This document shows positions 36,700 through 47,761 of a DNA stretch of 64,000 bases, piece after piece (position 1 is the stretch's first letter; each line of letters begins with the position of its first letter). The DNA is from Anaerolineales bacterium. Its GTDB lineage: Bacteria; Chloroflexota; Anaerolineae; Anaerolineales; UBA6663. The DNA lies in contig JADZEK010000008.1 in NCBI GenBank assembly GCA_020850595.1, positions 1-64,000 on the forward strand. Reading direction: 5' to 3'. The translations under genes were made by a program, and so were the position numbers. The notes beneath the pieces were generated by a model, which was not told the origin of the DNA, made no database searches, and was given only the letters and a program-made list of their open reading frames with translations.

Positions 36700-37398
36700 A
36701 TGACGGTCAATTTCGCTACGAAGTACCCGGCCGCGCTGACCAACACCGCCTGGCAGCGCCGAAAAAACCGGCTCGACAAGGCGTTGCCAAAGACCGGGCT
36801 AGGCCCGGCGCTGACGCAGGCCGAGGCCGCCTGGAAAGACATCCCCTTCAAAGCGCTGGACGCCCGCACCGCCAAGGCCGTCACAGCGGCCAAGGCCAAG
36901 GAGAACCTGGCCGCGGCCAAGCAGATCAAGAAGAATGAGGTGAAGCTGGGGCTGGCCGCGGTGGTTAAGGCGCTGAAGCTGGCCCAACGCACGAGCGCGA
37001 ACAAGCTGCTGTCGGGGCCGGCGTGCACCGGGGCGCGGGAGATCGCGGCTGGGCTAGACACGCTGCAAGGCTACCTGCTGCACCTGACGATTGACGACCT
37101 GAGCCACAAGGTGGACGAATTAGCGGCGGCGGCCAACGCCGAGCAGGCCCTGCGGGCAATCGAACTGCGGCGTGAGGGCGGGGCCACCGCGAACGCGCCC
37201 AAGGCGGTGCGCCAGCTGGACGGCACGGTGACGGTAACGGGGCTGGAGTGGGAACTGACGGCCGGCAACCCGCGCAAGCTGTTGAACGTGCTCATCACCG
37301 TGCGGGCCACGCAGACCGATGGGTCGCTGTTTATCAACGACATGATCCTGACCGCGCTGAGCAATGACCTGAAGACGGCCCGGTTCAAGAATCCGTAG
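36700..37398 (+). CDS. Uncharacterised 232-residue protein
   Basis: A soluble Ala/Lys-rich protein with no signal peptide. The first 130 residues are strongly helical and basic, with AWQRRKNRLDKALP and KAVTAAKAKENLAAAKQIKK. The last 60 residues (GTVTVTGLEWELTAGNPRKL, then NVLITVRATQTDG) look like beta strands. Start at ATG 36700 after GGGAGG. It has its own promoter (TTGACT/TACACT) and a terminator, so it is a single-gene unit. I do not recognise the family. The lysine-rich helical half could bind nucleic acid or act as a coiled coil; this is speculative. Confidence 0.75.
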   Translation: MTVNFATKYPAALTNTAWQRRKNRLDKALPKTGLGPALTQAEAAWKDIPFKALDARTAKAVTAAKAKENLAAAKQIKKNEVKLGLAAVVKALKLAQRTSANKLLSGPACTGAREIAAGLDTLQGYLLHLTIDDLSHKVDELAAAANAEQALRAIELRREGGATANAPKAVRQLDGTVTVTGLEWELTAGNPRKLLNVLITVRATQTDGSLFINDMILTALSNDLKTARFKNP

Positions 37399-37421
37399 AG
37401 CGGCCGGTGAATGCAGCCTGG

Positions 37422-37446
37422 CGGGCGCCATGACGCGCCCGTTTTT
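37422..37446 (+). terminator. Terminator after the 232-residue protein gene
   Basis: CGGGCGC, CATGAC loop, GCGCCCG, then TTTTT: a standard intrinsic terminator. Confidence 0.85.
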
Positions 37447-37454
37447 GTTAAGGA

Positions 37455-39569
37455 TCAGTCCACGCCTTCGCGGCGGGGGCCAACCTGAAGCTGGCTGAGC
37501 ACCTGCAGGACGGCCTGGCCGTCCAGGGGGCGGTCTACCGGGTCGAGGGCCAGCAGGCGCAGCAGGAACATCTCCAGGTCGAGCGGGATTTCGGGCCAGC
37601 GCAGGCGCGGGCTTTGCGGCTGGCTGTAGAGCTGCAGAGTCAAACGCAGCTCTTCGGTCTCGGCCATGAAGGGATGCGCGCCGAGCAGCAGTTCGTAGAG
37701 CAGCAGGCCCAGGGAATAGACGTCGGCGCGGGCGCTGGCGGCCTGGCCGCGCAACTGCTCGGGGGCCTGGTAGGCGCTGGAGGAGAGGCCGAGCGGCGGC
37801 GGGAAGAGCGGTGTGCGGGTCAGGCGCACCAACCCGGCGGTGATCATGACGTTCTCGGGGTGCAGGTCGCCGTGGGTCAGGCCGTGGGCGTGCAGGACGG
37901 TGACGGCCTCGGCCAACTGGCGGGCCAGCCCCCACACTTCGGACCAGGCGGGGCGGCGGGCGCGCCACTCGCGCAGGGAGAGGCCGTCGGGCGGGTCGCA
38001 GACGAACGCCACCCAGTCGTCGGACTCGACGACGGCGCGGCCGGGGTTGAGGCGGGTGTGGGTGACACGCTGCCAGGCGGCCAGCTGGACCGCAAATTCA
38101 CGGCGGGCCGGGTGGTCGGGCCGGCCGGCCACCACGCGCACTGAGAGCGGGCGCAGGGCGGGCAGTTCGTGGCCGAGGTACACGGCGCCCAGCTCATCTA
38201 CGAACATGAGGTCTTCGAGCTGGAATTGACCGCCGATGGTCTCGGTGGCCAGGCGCAGGTGGGCGGGGCCGGCCAGGGCGGCCAGGGCCTGCTGGCGGGT
38301 GCGGACGACGTGCAGGGCCTGCTCGACGCCGGATTGGTCGAGCACACGGCGAACGGGCGGCGTGGGGGCCAGGACCGCGAGGTTGACGTGCGGGTGGCGG
38401 CCGGCGGTGTCGAGCAGGCCCTTGATGCCGATGGCGTCGGCGGTGGAGAGCAGGGTCAGGTCCAGCAGGACGCGGCCGCTGGGGGAATCGGTGAGGGCCT
38501 GGCCGAGCCGCGCCTGGGCTTCGGCGATGGTCGTGGCGTTGAGGTGCCCGGCCAGCGCGAGAGTCCACACGCCGTCTTGGCGGTCTTCCAGCAGCTCGAG
38601 GCCGGGGGCCTGGCCGAGGAACAGTTCTAGTCCTTCGGCGCCGACGATGACCTGGGTGTTGGGGGTGATCTGGTTGACCAGGGCGTAGTCGCGGGCGGCG
38701 GCGGCGATGGCGTAGAGCTGCTCGTCGGAGTGGGTGGGGTCGTGGTGAAAGGTGATGAGGCGCTTGGCGCGGGCGCGCTCGGCGATATCTACGCCGATGA
38801 TGGCTGAGCTGTGGCCCCAATCGGCTTTGCTGAGGAAGACGTCGCGCAGGGAGTATTGGGCGTCGAAGACGAGCGCGTCGGCGTCGCTGAAGAAGTTGGT
38901 GTAGCGGCGCAGGTGGGCGTCGGTGAGGGATTTGTATTCGCCGTCGCTGGCGAAGACGAAGACGCTTTCGCCGTCGTCGAAGCGGTAGGCGTAGGCGGTG
39001 CCGGGATGGTAGAGCGAGAGGCTGGAGACGACGGTGCGGCCGAGGGTGACGGTTTCGCCTTCGCGCAGTTGGACGAACTCTTTTTCGGCCGCCATGGCGT
39101 TGGGCGGGATGGGGAAGTAGATGGGCGCAATCTGCTGGTGTTCGAGAAAGGTCTGCGGGTTGTTGTTGACGGCGTAGAAGATGAGGCGGTTGCCGGGGAC
39201 GTAGGCGGGGGTGAAGAACGGGTAGCCCTGGAGGTGGTCCCAGTGGGCGTGGGTGAGGAAGATGTGGGCGGTGCCCTGGCCGCGGCCAAACTCGCGGGCC
39301 ATGAGGCTGTAGCCCAGGGCGCGCATGCCCGAGCCGCAGTCTATGATGATGGTTTCGGCGCCGGTGTCTATCTCGACGCAGGTGGTGTTGCCGCCAACGA
39401 CCGAGCGGACGTTGGGGGGCAGGCCCGCGATGTAGGCCTGAACTTCGGCGGGCTGGCCGAGGTTGACGCCGGCCGCGCCGGAGAGGGCGTGGAACAGCCG
39501 GTCGTTCAACTGCTCGGTTGACATGGGGGTGGGAATGGAGCCGCGCACCCCCCAGAATTTGACGCGCAC
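37455..39569 (-). CDS. Metallo-beta-lactamase, STAS and pseudokinase fusion
   Basis: 704 residues starting at GTG 39569 (VRVKFWGVRGSIPTP, the usual N-terminus of this MBL class). Domain 1 (1-300) is a metallo-beta-lactamase/RNase Z-like hydrolase with HAHWDH (107-112), LYHPGTAYAYRF, VFASDGEY and FHHDPTHSD supplying the two-metal site. Domain 2 (about 325-430) is STAS-like (GVWTLALAGHLNATTIAEAQ, then LLDLTLLSTADAIG), but the usual phosphorylatable Ser region reads STADAIG. Domain 3 (about 465-704) is kinase-like: HGDLHPENV holds the catalytic Asp and Asn, but DFG is replaced (GLVRLTRTP) and the N-lobe lysine is unclear. A signalling role through regulated hydrolase activity is inference. Confidence 0.8.
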   Translation of the reverse strand: MRVKFWGVRGSIPTPMSTEQLNDRLFHALSGAAGVNLGQPAEVQAYIAGLPPNVRSVVGGNTTCVEIDTGAETIIIDCGSGMRALGYSLMAREFGRGQGTAHIFLTHAHWDHLQGYPFFTPAYVPGNRLIFYAVNNNPQTFLEHQQIAPIYFPIPPNAMAAEKEFVQLREGETVTLGRTVVSSLSLYHPGTAYAYRFDDGESVFVFASDGEYKSLTDAHLRRYTNFFSDADALVFDAQYSLRDVFLSKADWGHSSAIIGVDIAERARAKRLITFHHDPTHSDEQLYAIAAAARDYALVNQITPNTQVIVGAEGLELFLGQAPGLELLEDRQDGVWTLALAGHLNATTIAEAQARLGQALTDSPSGRVLLDLTLLSTADAIGIKGLLDTAGRHPHVNLAVLAPTPPVRRVLDQSGVEQALHVVRTRQQALAALAGPAHLRLATETIGGQFQLEDLMFVDELGAVYLGHELPALRPLSVRVVAGRPDHPARREFAVQLAAWQRVTHTRLNPGRAVVESDDWVAFVCDPPDGLSLREWRARRPAWSEVWGLARQLAEAVTVLHAHGLTHGDLHPENVMITAGLVRLTRTPLFPPPLGLSSSAYQAPEQLRGQAASARADVYSLGLLLYELLLGAHPFMAETEELRLTLQLYSQPQSPRLRWPEIPLDLEMFLLRLLALDPVDRPLDGQAVLQVLSQLQVGPRREGVD

Positions 39570-39603
39570 GGAATGACTGCCTCGGCAAGCGGGATGGGAG
39601 GCG

Positions 39604-39632
39604 AGTGTAGCATGGAGCGAGAGGGAGGGCAA
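39604..39632 (-). promoter_or_regulatory. Promoter of the MBL-STAS-pseudokinase gene
   Basis: On the minus strand TTGCCC, 17 nt, TACACT (39609-39604). The leader to the GTG at 39569 is about 30 nt. Confidence 0.5.
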
Positions 39633-39653
39633 AGAGGGAGGTTAGAGGTGAGA

Positions 39654-39700
39654 GGGGGACTCAAGGGATTCGGGGGACTCGGGGGGCGTTCGGGGCTGGG
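39654..39700 (+). other. G-quadruplex-prone tract
   Basis: Six runs of three to six G (39654-58, 39665-67, 39672-76, 39681-86, 39692-95, 39698-700) with short loops on the plus strand. It is located just upstream of the promoter at 39604-39632. The 415-nt gap 39570-39984 contains this tract, the promoter and the terminator at 39920-39956. I see no gene in it. Confidence 0.5.
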
Positions 39701-39919
39701 TGAACGATTGGGCGAGGGGCGGCTGCGCCGCTGCTGCCGGCGGCCAAGCGCGGGTTGGGAACCGGCACGTCTAGCAGCCCGGCGGGGCGGGGATGGCGGA
39801 CGTGCGCGGGGCACAGCAGCCATAAGTCACGGCAACGCCCGAGACAAGATTCGACCGAACGACGATAACAACCCGGGCGCGGTGCGCTGACAGGGGAGGC
39901 AGGTAGGCGGGCCAATGAA

Positions 39920-39956
39920 AACCGGGCGGCATGGTGTGTAACCATGCCGCCCGGTT
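39920..39956. terminator. Terminator of the ABC exporter operon
   Basis: A perfect 16-bp stem AACCGGGCGGCATGGT and complement with a 5-nt loop. On the minus strand GGTTTTCATT follows. It starts 28 nt past the exporter stop. Confidence 0.85.
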
Positions 39957-39984
39957 CGTTCAGGGGGTTGCCGCGAGTCAGGGG

Positions 39985-42063
<2,079 letters not shown>

Positions 42064-42088
42064 GGGTGTGCTCCTACTCTAGTGCTGC

Positions 42089-44068
42089 TCAGGCCGCGGC
42101 TGGGGCGGCTTCGGCATGGGCCGGCTCGGCCAGGGCGGTTTCGGCGGCGGCGTCGCTGACGAGCTGCGAGCGGTAAATCTCGGCGTAAATCGGACTGTCT
42201 TCCATCAGGTCGGCGTGGCGACCGCGCGCTACCACGGTGCCCTTATCGAGCACCAGGATTTGATCGGCGGCCATGACGGTGCTGATGCGCTGGGCAATGA
42301 CGAAACTGGTGCGGCCTTTCATCAGCCGGTCGAGCGCGGCCTGAATCTTGGCTTCGGTAGCCAGGTCTACGCTGCTGGTCGAGTCGTCCAGGATGAGGAG
42401 GCGCGGGTCGAGCAGCAGGGCGCGCGCGATGGCCAGGCGCTGCTTCTGGCCGCCGCTGAGGGTGGCGCCGCGCTCGCCGACGGGCGTGTCGTAGCCCTGC
42501 GGGAAGGACTGAATGAAGTCGTGGGCGGCGGCGGCTTGCGCGGCGGCGATGACCTCATCCAGCGTGGCGTCGGGCTTGCCAAAGGCGATGTTGTCGCGGA
42601 TGGTGCCGGTGAAGAGGGTGGTTTCTTGGAGCACGATGCCGATCTGGCTGCGCAGGGAGTCGAGCGTCACGTCGCGCGGGTCGTGGCCGTCAATGAGCAG
42701 GCGGCCCTCAGTGGGGTCGTAGAAGCGCGGCAGCAGGTTGATGATGGTGGTTTTGCCGGAGCCGGTGGCCCCCAGCAGGGCGATGGTCTGCCCCGGCTCG
42801 GCGACGAAGCTGACGTGGCTGAGCACAGGCGCGCCGCTGTTGAAGTAGCGGAAGGTAACGTCGGCGAACTCAACGCGGCCGGTGACGGGCGGCAGCGGCT
42901 GCGCGCCGGGCTTGTCAGTCACATCACTCTTAGCGTCGAGAATCTCGAAGACGCGCGTGGCCGAGGCGGAGGCCTGGCCGAGCTGAGTGATGATGAAGCC
43001 GAACTGGGCCACGGGCAGGAAGATGTAGACCAGGTAGAGGCTGAACTCTTGCCATTCGCCGATGGTGAGCGTGCCGGCGATGATCTGGCGGCCGCCGAAG
43101 TAGAGGATGGAGGCCTGCCCCAGGTTGGCGACCAGGAAGACGAGCGGGAACAGGAAGGTGAAGATGCGCGCGACGCGGATTTGCTGATCCACGACGGCGT
43201 TGTTGGCCCGGCCAAACTTGACCTCTTCTTCCGGCTCGCGGGTGAAGGCTTTGATGACGCGAATGCCGGCCAGATTCTCTTGCAGGATGGTGTTGAGGGT
43301 GGAGAGGCGGGCCTGCACCTGGGCGAAGAGCGGCGCGCTGATGATGCCGAAGAAAATGAACAGCACCAGGGCGATGGGCAGAATGGGCATGGCGACCCAG
43401 GCCAGCCGGGCGTTGGTGCTGAAGATGATGATGAGCGTGCCGGAGAGCAGCACCAGGGCGCTGAGGAGTTGGAGCAGGCCCTGACCGATGAACAGGCGCA
43501 CTTTTTCCACGTCGTCGGTGGCGCGGATCATCAGTTGACCGGTCTGGTTGCGGTCGTGGTAGGAGAAGGAGAGGCGCTGAATCTTGGCGAACAGGTCGTT
43601 ACGCATCTCGAAGGCCACACTCTGCGAGTTGCGCTCGGCCCAGTAGGCCTGCAGGAAGGCGAAGATGCCGCGCACGACGGCGAAGACGAGGATGGCGACC
43701 AGCGCGGTGATGAGCAGGTTTGGGGCGGTGTCCTGCCGGCTGGTCATCTCGGCGGTGAGTTGGTCGAGGCTCCAGGTGGCGGGCAGGTCAAGCGCCTCCA
43801 GCAGGCGCGGGAGGACCTGGCCCACGACGGCGCTGGGGATTTTAGGCAGCGCGGTCAGGACCTGCTGGGCCAGGTAGCCGTTGGTGACAGCGTCGAGGAT
43901 GTTGCGCACCATGCGCGGCACGGCCAGCTGCGCCAGGGTGGCGATGACCATAAAGATGTATGGCCAGAACATATTGAACTTTAGATGGGTCAGATATTGC
44001 AGCGAACGGCGCAGGCCGTTATTGCGAGGGCCGGCGGCGCGCCGCTCCCGCTTATTCGGGCGTTCCAC
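42089..44068 (-). CDS. ABC exporter half-transporter with degenerate catalytic site
   Basis: 659 residues. The membrane domain has an insert between helices 1 and 2 (about 50-110). The NBD has GATGSGKT, the signature LSGGQKQRLAIARAL and Walker B LLILDDSTSSVD. The catalytic Glu is Asp, as in the non-hydrolysing site of heterodimers like TM287 and BmrC. The switch is IAQRIST, with Gln for His, which supports a degenerate site. I place the start at GTG 44068 with AAGGAG 8 nt upstream; the frame remains open further 5' but overlaps the SDR gene. Pairs with the product of 39985-42063. Confidence 0.92.
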   Translation of the reverse strand: MERPNKRERRAAGPRNNGLRRSLQYLTHLKFNMFWPYIFMVIATLAQLAVPRMVRNILDAVTNGYLAQQVLTALPKIPSAVVGQVLPRLLEALDLPATWSLDQLTAEMTSRQDTAPNLLITALVAILVFAVVRGIFAFLQAYWAERNSQSVAFEMRNDLFAKIQRLSFSYHDRNQTGQLMIRATDDVEKVRLFIGQGLLQLLSALVLLSGTLIIIFSTNARLAWVAMPILPIALVLFIFFGIISAPLFAQVQARLSTLNTILQENLAGIRVIKAFTREPEEEVKFGRANNAVVDQQIRVARIFTFLFPLVFLVANLGQASILYFGGRQIIAGTLTIGEWQEFSLYLVYIFLPVAQFGFIITQLGQASASATRVFEILDAKSDVTDKPGAQPLPPVTGRVEFADVTFRYFNSGAPVLSHVSFVAEPGQTIALLGATGSGKTTIINLLPRFYDPTEGRLLIDGHDPRDVTLDSLRSQIGIVLQETTLFTGTIRDNIAFGKPDATLDEVIAAAQAAAAHDFIQSFPQGYDTPVGERGATLSGGQKQRLAIARALLLDPRLLILDDSTSSVDLATEAKIQAALDRLMKGRTSFVIAQRISTVMAADQILVLDKGTVVARGRHADLMEDSPIYAEIYRSQLVSDAAAETALAEPAHAEAAPAAA

Positions 44069-44073
44069 GATGA

Positions 44074-44988
44074 TTACTCCTTGCTGGAAACAGAGGCGTT
44101 GACGGGCAGGGCCACGGCCTGCTCGCTGACTTCCCATAAGCGCCGGGCGGCAGCGGCATCTTGCGCGGCGGCGGCCGGCGGCACCGCCCGCCGCCTGACG
44201 AAATAGCGGCCCGTGACCGCCTCCACGGCTGGGTCGGCGGCCAAGTAGATCAGCGTGTCGGCCCCTTGCGTAGGGGTCAGACCCAGGCGGTTGATAAAGA
44301 CATAGGCGAAGCGCCAAGACCGCTGGGCGTTGTTGGCGGCAAAGCGGGTGTGGACCAGGCCGGGGTGCACGCTGTTGGCGGTGACAGGGTCACCCGCGGC
44401 GGCCAGCCGGCGGGCCAGCTCGGCGGTGAAGAGGATATTGGCCAGCTTAGATTGGCTATAGGCGGCGTAGGCGGAATAGGCGTTCCGCAGTTCCAGGTCG
44501 GCCCAGCGCAGGCGGCCGCGGCGGTGGGCATTGGAGGCGACATTGACAATCCGGGCCGACCGGCCGGGCGCGCCGCCGGCCCGCAGCGGCTCGAGCAGCA
44601 ACTGGGTCAGAAGAAAGTAGCTGAGGTGATTAAGCGCCCAGGTCTGCTCGAGGCCGTCGGGCGTTTCGCCGCGGGCGGCGAAGATGGCGCCGGCGTTGTT
44701 GACCAGGATGTGCAGCGCGGGCCAGCGCGACTGAAGGTCGGCGGCCAGGGCACGCACGGCGCTCAGGCGGCTAAGGTCGGCGGAGAGGGCCACGACGCGG
44801 CCGCTGCCGGCGGCGGCGCTGATGGCGCGCGCGGCATCGGCGGCGCGCTGGGGGTCGCGGCCGACGACGCCCACGGTGGCGCCGGCGCGGGCCAGGGCTT
44901 CGGCGGTGACGCGGCCGAGGCCGGAGGTGGCGCCGGTGACGACGGCCACGCGGTCACGCAGATCGTAGGCGTAGGCGGGGCGCGCCAT
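44074..44988 (-). CDS. Short-chain dehydrogenase/reductase
   Basis: 304 residues. The Rossmann motif TGATSGLGRVTAEAL, NNAGAI and the active site with YAAYSQSKLAN (Tyr-x-x-x-Lys as YSQSK) are present, with an upstream Ser in NVASNAHRRG. It resembles the retinol dehydrogenase/WWOX-like SDR group that acts on hydrophobic alcohols or ketones. The ATG at 44988 lies 4 nt after the MarR stop and the stop lies 5 nt before the ABC gene, so it is the second of four genes in the MarR operon. It may modify the compound exported. Substrate unknown. Confidence 0.9.
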   Translation of the reverse strand: MARPAYAYDLRDRVAVVTGATSGLGRVTAEALARAGATVGVVGRDPQRAADAARAISAAAGSGRVVALSADLSRLSAVRALAADLQSRWPALHILVNNAGAIFAARGETPDGLEQTWALNHLSYFLLTQLLLEPLRAGGAPGRSARIVNVASNAHRRGRLRWADLELRNAYSAYAAYSQSKLANILFTAELARRLAAAGDPVTANSVHPGLVHTRFAANNAQRSWRFAYVFINRLGLTPTQGADTLIYLAADPAVEAVTGRYFVRRRAVPPAAAAQDAAAARRLWEVSEQAVALPVNASVSSKE

Positions 44989-44992
44989 GGCT

Positions 44993-45457
44993 TTATTTCG
45001 CCGGGGCCGGCTCGGGCGCGGGCAGGGCCTGCGCCGCCGCAAGGAGGTCATCGAAGGTGTGGATAGCGGCGGCGCGCTGGGCGGAGGAGAGCTGCTCAGA
45101 TAGGGCGGCAATCCAGCCTAGGCGGGCCTGGTGAGCGGCCTCGACGCAGGCGCGGCCTTGGGCGGTGAGCGAGAGCGCCTTGAGGCGGCGGTCGTGCTCG
45201 ACCTCGGCGCGCTCGACCAGGCCGGCTTGGACGAGCTTATCTACGAGCTGGCTGGCGGCGGCGTTGGTGACGCCCAGGCGGGCGGCGATGTCGGTGACGC
45301 CGCACTGCCGGCCGTGATGCAACTGCATGAGGGCGCCGAGCTGGGCGAAGCTCAGGTCGGCCTGCTTGACGAAGCGCACGGTGTCGGCCATGGAGCGCGA
45401 ACTCATCAGCTCAGTCCACTGGCGCAGTTTTTGGTTGAATTGCTCAGTACTTGACAT
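44993..45457 (-). CDS. MarR-family transcriptional regulator
   Basis: 154 residues. The winged-helix core is visible: LSFAQLGALMQLHHGRQCGV, then TDIAARLGVTNAAASQLVDK, with the wing ERAEVEHDRRLKALSLTAQG. It ends in an Ala/Pro tail. First gene of an operon with an SDR and a heterodimeric ABC exporter, the usual setting for a drug- or phenolic-responsive repressor. Direct repeats TAGTTAAG at 45457-45464 and 45474-45481 overlap the start and probable -10 and are candidate binding sites. Confidence 0.93.
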   Translation of the reverse strand: MSSTEQFNQKLRQWTELMSSRSMADTVRFVKQADLSFAQLGALMQLHHGRQCGVTDIAARLGVTNAAASQLVDKLVQAGLVERAEVEHDRRLKALSLTAQGRACVEAAHQARLGWIAALSEQLSSAQRAAAIHTFDDLLAAAQALPAPEPAPAK

Positions 45458-45481
45458 AGTTAAGCAGCCTGTTTAGTTAAG
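45457..45481. promoter_or_regulatory. Candidate MarR operator: two TAGTTAAG direct repeats
   Basis: Two identical octamers (45457-45464, 45474-45481) with 17-nt period. On the minus strand the outer one provides TTAACT as a possible -10 box, 17 nt before the ATG. Confidence 0.5.
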
Positions 45482-45655
45482 TGCGCATGACTATATCATT
45501 GGCTTTAGTGATAATCAAGGCCGGAACACTGTACAAACGGGCAGGTGCGACATGCCCTTAGGACACGGCCCGACCAGATGTGACAGGCGCGGCCGGCGGG
45601 CTGACCGGCAGTCTACGAGGAATTGTGGGGGAAAGATGTGCGGCGGAAGGCGGGC

Positions 45656-46756
45656 CTATTGTGAGGGCCGGGCGTGGAGGCGGGCGCGCAGGGCAGCGGC
45701 GCGGTCAAAGATCTCGGCTTGAGTGAGGCCGGCGGCGGCGTACATGGCGAAGATGTTGGCGTCGGGCGTTTCGGGCGGAATGGTGTGCGAGGCGGCCAGG
45801 ATGTAGCCGCCGCCGTCGGTGGTCAGGCCTTCGATCAACGCGGCGGTGGCGCGCTGCACTTCAACGACGCTGCCATTGGGGAGCAGGTCTTGCGTGTCGA
45901 GGCCGCCCATGAAGGTCAGGTGGCGGCCGAACTCGCGCTTTAGCTCGAGGGGCTGCATGCCGCGGCAGTTGCCCTGCACCGGGTTGAGCACATCCAGGCC
46001 GATCTCAATGAGATCGGGAATGATGGGCCGGAGCGCGCCGCAGCAGTGGTAGGCGACGGGCAGGCCATGGCGGCGGCCAACGGCGAAGACACGCGCCAGG
46101 TGCGGCTTGACAAGGGCGCGCCACATGGCGGGGCTCATCAGCGTGGCCTGCTGGGAGGCCACGTCGTCGCCGGTCCAGAGCCAATCGAGCGGGAATTGAG
46201 CGCAGGCGGCTTCGGCCAGCGCGACGGCGAAGTCGGCGCAGCGCCCCAGCATGGCCGCGGCCAGGTCGGGGCGCGTGGCCATGTCTATCAGCGCTTCGGC
46301 CATGCCGCGCAGGCGCCAATACATCTCAAAGACGCAGGGCGAAACGTCGCAGCCGATGAAAAAGTCGCCGCGCTGGGCGAGCACGGCGTCCATCTGGCTC
46401 AGCAGGGCGGGCAGGTGGGCGTCTGGGAACTGATAGGCCAGCAGTTGGTCGGGGCCAGCCTCGGCCAGCGGGTAGTGCTCGATCTGGTTGAAGAAGTACT
46501 GCTTGACCCAGCGGATGCCCCAGTAGTCGGTGTGGCCTTCGCCATCGTGGGCGTGGGTAATGCCCTCCATGGCGTAATTGTTGTTGACCCAAGTCTGCTG
46601 GATGTCGTTGCCCATGGCCTCGCCCACGTAGGCGGCGGGGATTTCGAGGACCTCGGCCAGGTGCGCGGCGGTGGCCGGGTGAAACCACATGTAGATCGGC
46701 ACGCGGTCAGTGGGCTGGCGGCGGAGGGCGGCGGTGACGCGGTCGCGGCGGCGCAT
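45656..46756 (-). CDS. Uroporphyrinogen decarboxylase-family protein (methyltransferase-like)
   Basis: A 366-residue TIM-barrel protein of the URO-D superfamily. The blocks IIPDLIEIGLDVLNPVQ and LTFMGGLDTQDLLP, and the HCCGALRP motif with adjacent cysteines and histidine, are more like corrinoid methyltransferases (MtaA/CmuA group) than true HemE. HemE's N-terminal substrate arginines are not evident: the N-terminus reads RRRDRVTAALRRQPTDRVPIY. Likely function is demethylation of a small methylated compound, with substrate unknown. Start taken at ATG 46756; a TTG six bases upstream is the alternative. Downstream in a probable operon with BCAT and a PH-domain protein. Confidence 0.8.
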   Translation of the reverse strand: MRRRDRVTAALRRQPTDRVPIYMWFHPATAAHLAEVLEIPAAYVGEAMGNDIQQTWVNNNYAMEGITHAHDGEGHTDYWGIRWVKQYFFNQIEHYPLAEAGPDQLLAYQFPDAHLPALLSQMDAVLAQRGDFFIGCDVSPCVFEMYWRLRGMAEALIDMATRPDLAAAMLGRCADFAVALAEAACAQFPLDWLWTGDDVASQQATLMSPAMWRALVKPHLARVFAVGRRHGLPVAYHCCGALRPIIPDLIEIGLDVLNPVQGNCRGMQPLELKREFGRHLTFMGGLDTQDLLPNGSVVEVQRATAALIEGLTTDGGGYILAASHTIPPETPDANIFAMYAAAGLTQAEIFDRAAALRARLHARPSQ

Positions 46757-46810
46757 GAGCAAGTGCAGTTCTGGCGGCGGGAGGCTGGGTTTTGGCCCGC
46801 GGCGCGCCCT

Positions 46811-47734
46811 TTAGCTGACGGGCGGGGCGTTGCCGGCGGTGAGCAGGCCGACGGTGGCAACCCAGACGAGGGCCTGGACGAAGAGCGTGGCAGCCAACAG
46901 CAGGTAGGCAGCGGCGCGCTCGGCGGCGCGGCGATGGAGCAGCAGGCCCAGCAGGGTATTGACGACCCAGGTGACGCCGGCAATGACGGGTAGGATGAGC
47001 AGGCCGGTGGGCGGGCCGTAGCGGTCGGGGGCGCCGGCGGCGTCGAAGTGCAGGGCGATTTCGGGCGGGAGTTGGCCGGCGACCAGGGCCAGGTAGCCCA
47101 GGAGCAGCAGGACGCTGAGGCCGCCCGCGCCGATGAGGGCCAGCGCCAGCCGGTCGTGCAGCACGGCCCAGCGCTGCACGACCGGCACGACGGATTCCGG
47201 CTCGATCTCAACGCTGGGGCCTTCGGCTCGGAAGGCGAGGAGGGCCTCGAGAAAGGCGGTGGGGTTGGCGGGCGAAAGGGCCAGCCAATGGTCGGCATGA
47301 CGCAGCAGCACCTGGCCGGGTTTCTCGGCGGCGGAGAGGAACTCGACCTCGCCCAGCCCGGCGATGGTGTTGGTGCCGACCACGCTGCCGGGCCAGATCA
47401 GGCCGCGCGGGCGCAGGGCCGGGGCTTCGACCTCAGACCCGGCGCGCACCTCGTCGAGCAGGGCCATGGGCAAGACGATGCGGCGGTCGCCCCACTCGAC
47501 CACGACGGCGTTGCGGCTGAGGACGTAGCGTGAGCGCAGCAGGCCGTAGGCGCGGTAGGCCAGGAAGCTGATGGGAACCAGGCCGGCGACGAGCAGCAGC
47601 AGGCTGAGGAAGCCGGCCAGGGCCAGCGGGTTGGCGCGCAGCACGGCCAGCAGGGCGGCGTCTGCCAGCAGCAAGACGACCAGCCCGCCGAACGCTACGG
47701 CCAGGCCGGCCCCGCGCGGCGGATGGAAGACCAT
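46811..47734 (-). CDS. Membrane protein with bacterial PH domain and DUF1648
   Basis: 307 residues. Two N-terminal transmembrane helices (about 10-65) are followed by a beta-rich PH-like domain (70-175: YVLSRNAVVVEWGDRRIVLP onward). Three to four more helices follow with the DUF1648 hallmark LPPEIALHFDAAGAPDRYG (about 225-245). The latter motif occurs in SdpI-like immunity and related proteins. Role unknown. It starts 27 nt after the BCAT stop and the URO-D-like gene follows, so it is probably co-transcribed with them. Confidence 0.72.
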   Translation of the reverse strand: MVFHPPRGAGLAVAFGGLVVLLLADAALLAVLRANPLALAGFLSLLLLVAGLVPISFLAYRAYGLLRSRYVLSRNAVVVEWGDRRIVLPMALLDEVRAGSEVEAPALRPRGLIWPGSVVGTNTIAGLGEVEFLSAAEKPGQVLLRHADHWLALSPANPTAFLEALLAFRAEGPSVEIEPESVVPVVQRWAVLHDRLALALIGAGGLSVLLLLGYLALVAGQLPPEIALHFDAAGAPDRYGPPTGLLILPVIAGVTWVVNTLLGLLLHRRAAERAAAYLLLAATLFVQALVWVATVGLLTAGNAPPVS

Positions 47735-47761
47735 GGTAAGGCGGCGCTGTGCGCCGCCGAC

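Noticed and set aside
39573..39890. Gly/Arg-rich ORF in the gap after the MBL-STAS gene
   Set aside because: Runs through the G-run tract and has no start signal or recognisable domain.
42116..43984. Long plus-strand open frame antisense to the ABC exporter
   Set aside because: Gly/Glu/Asp/His-rich composition typical of shadows; the exporter is unambiguous.
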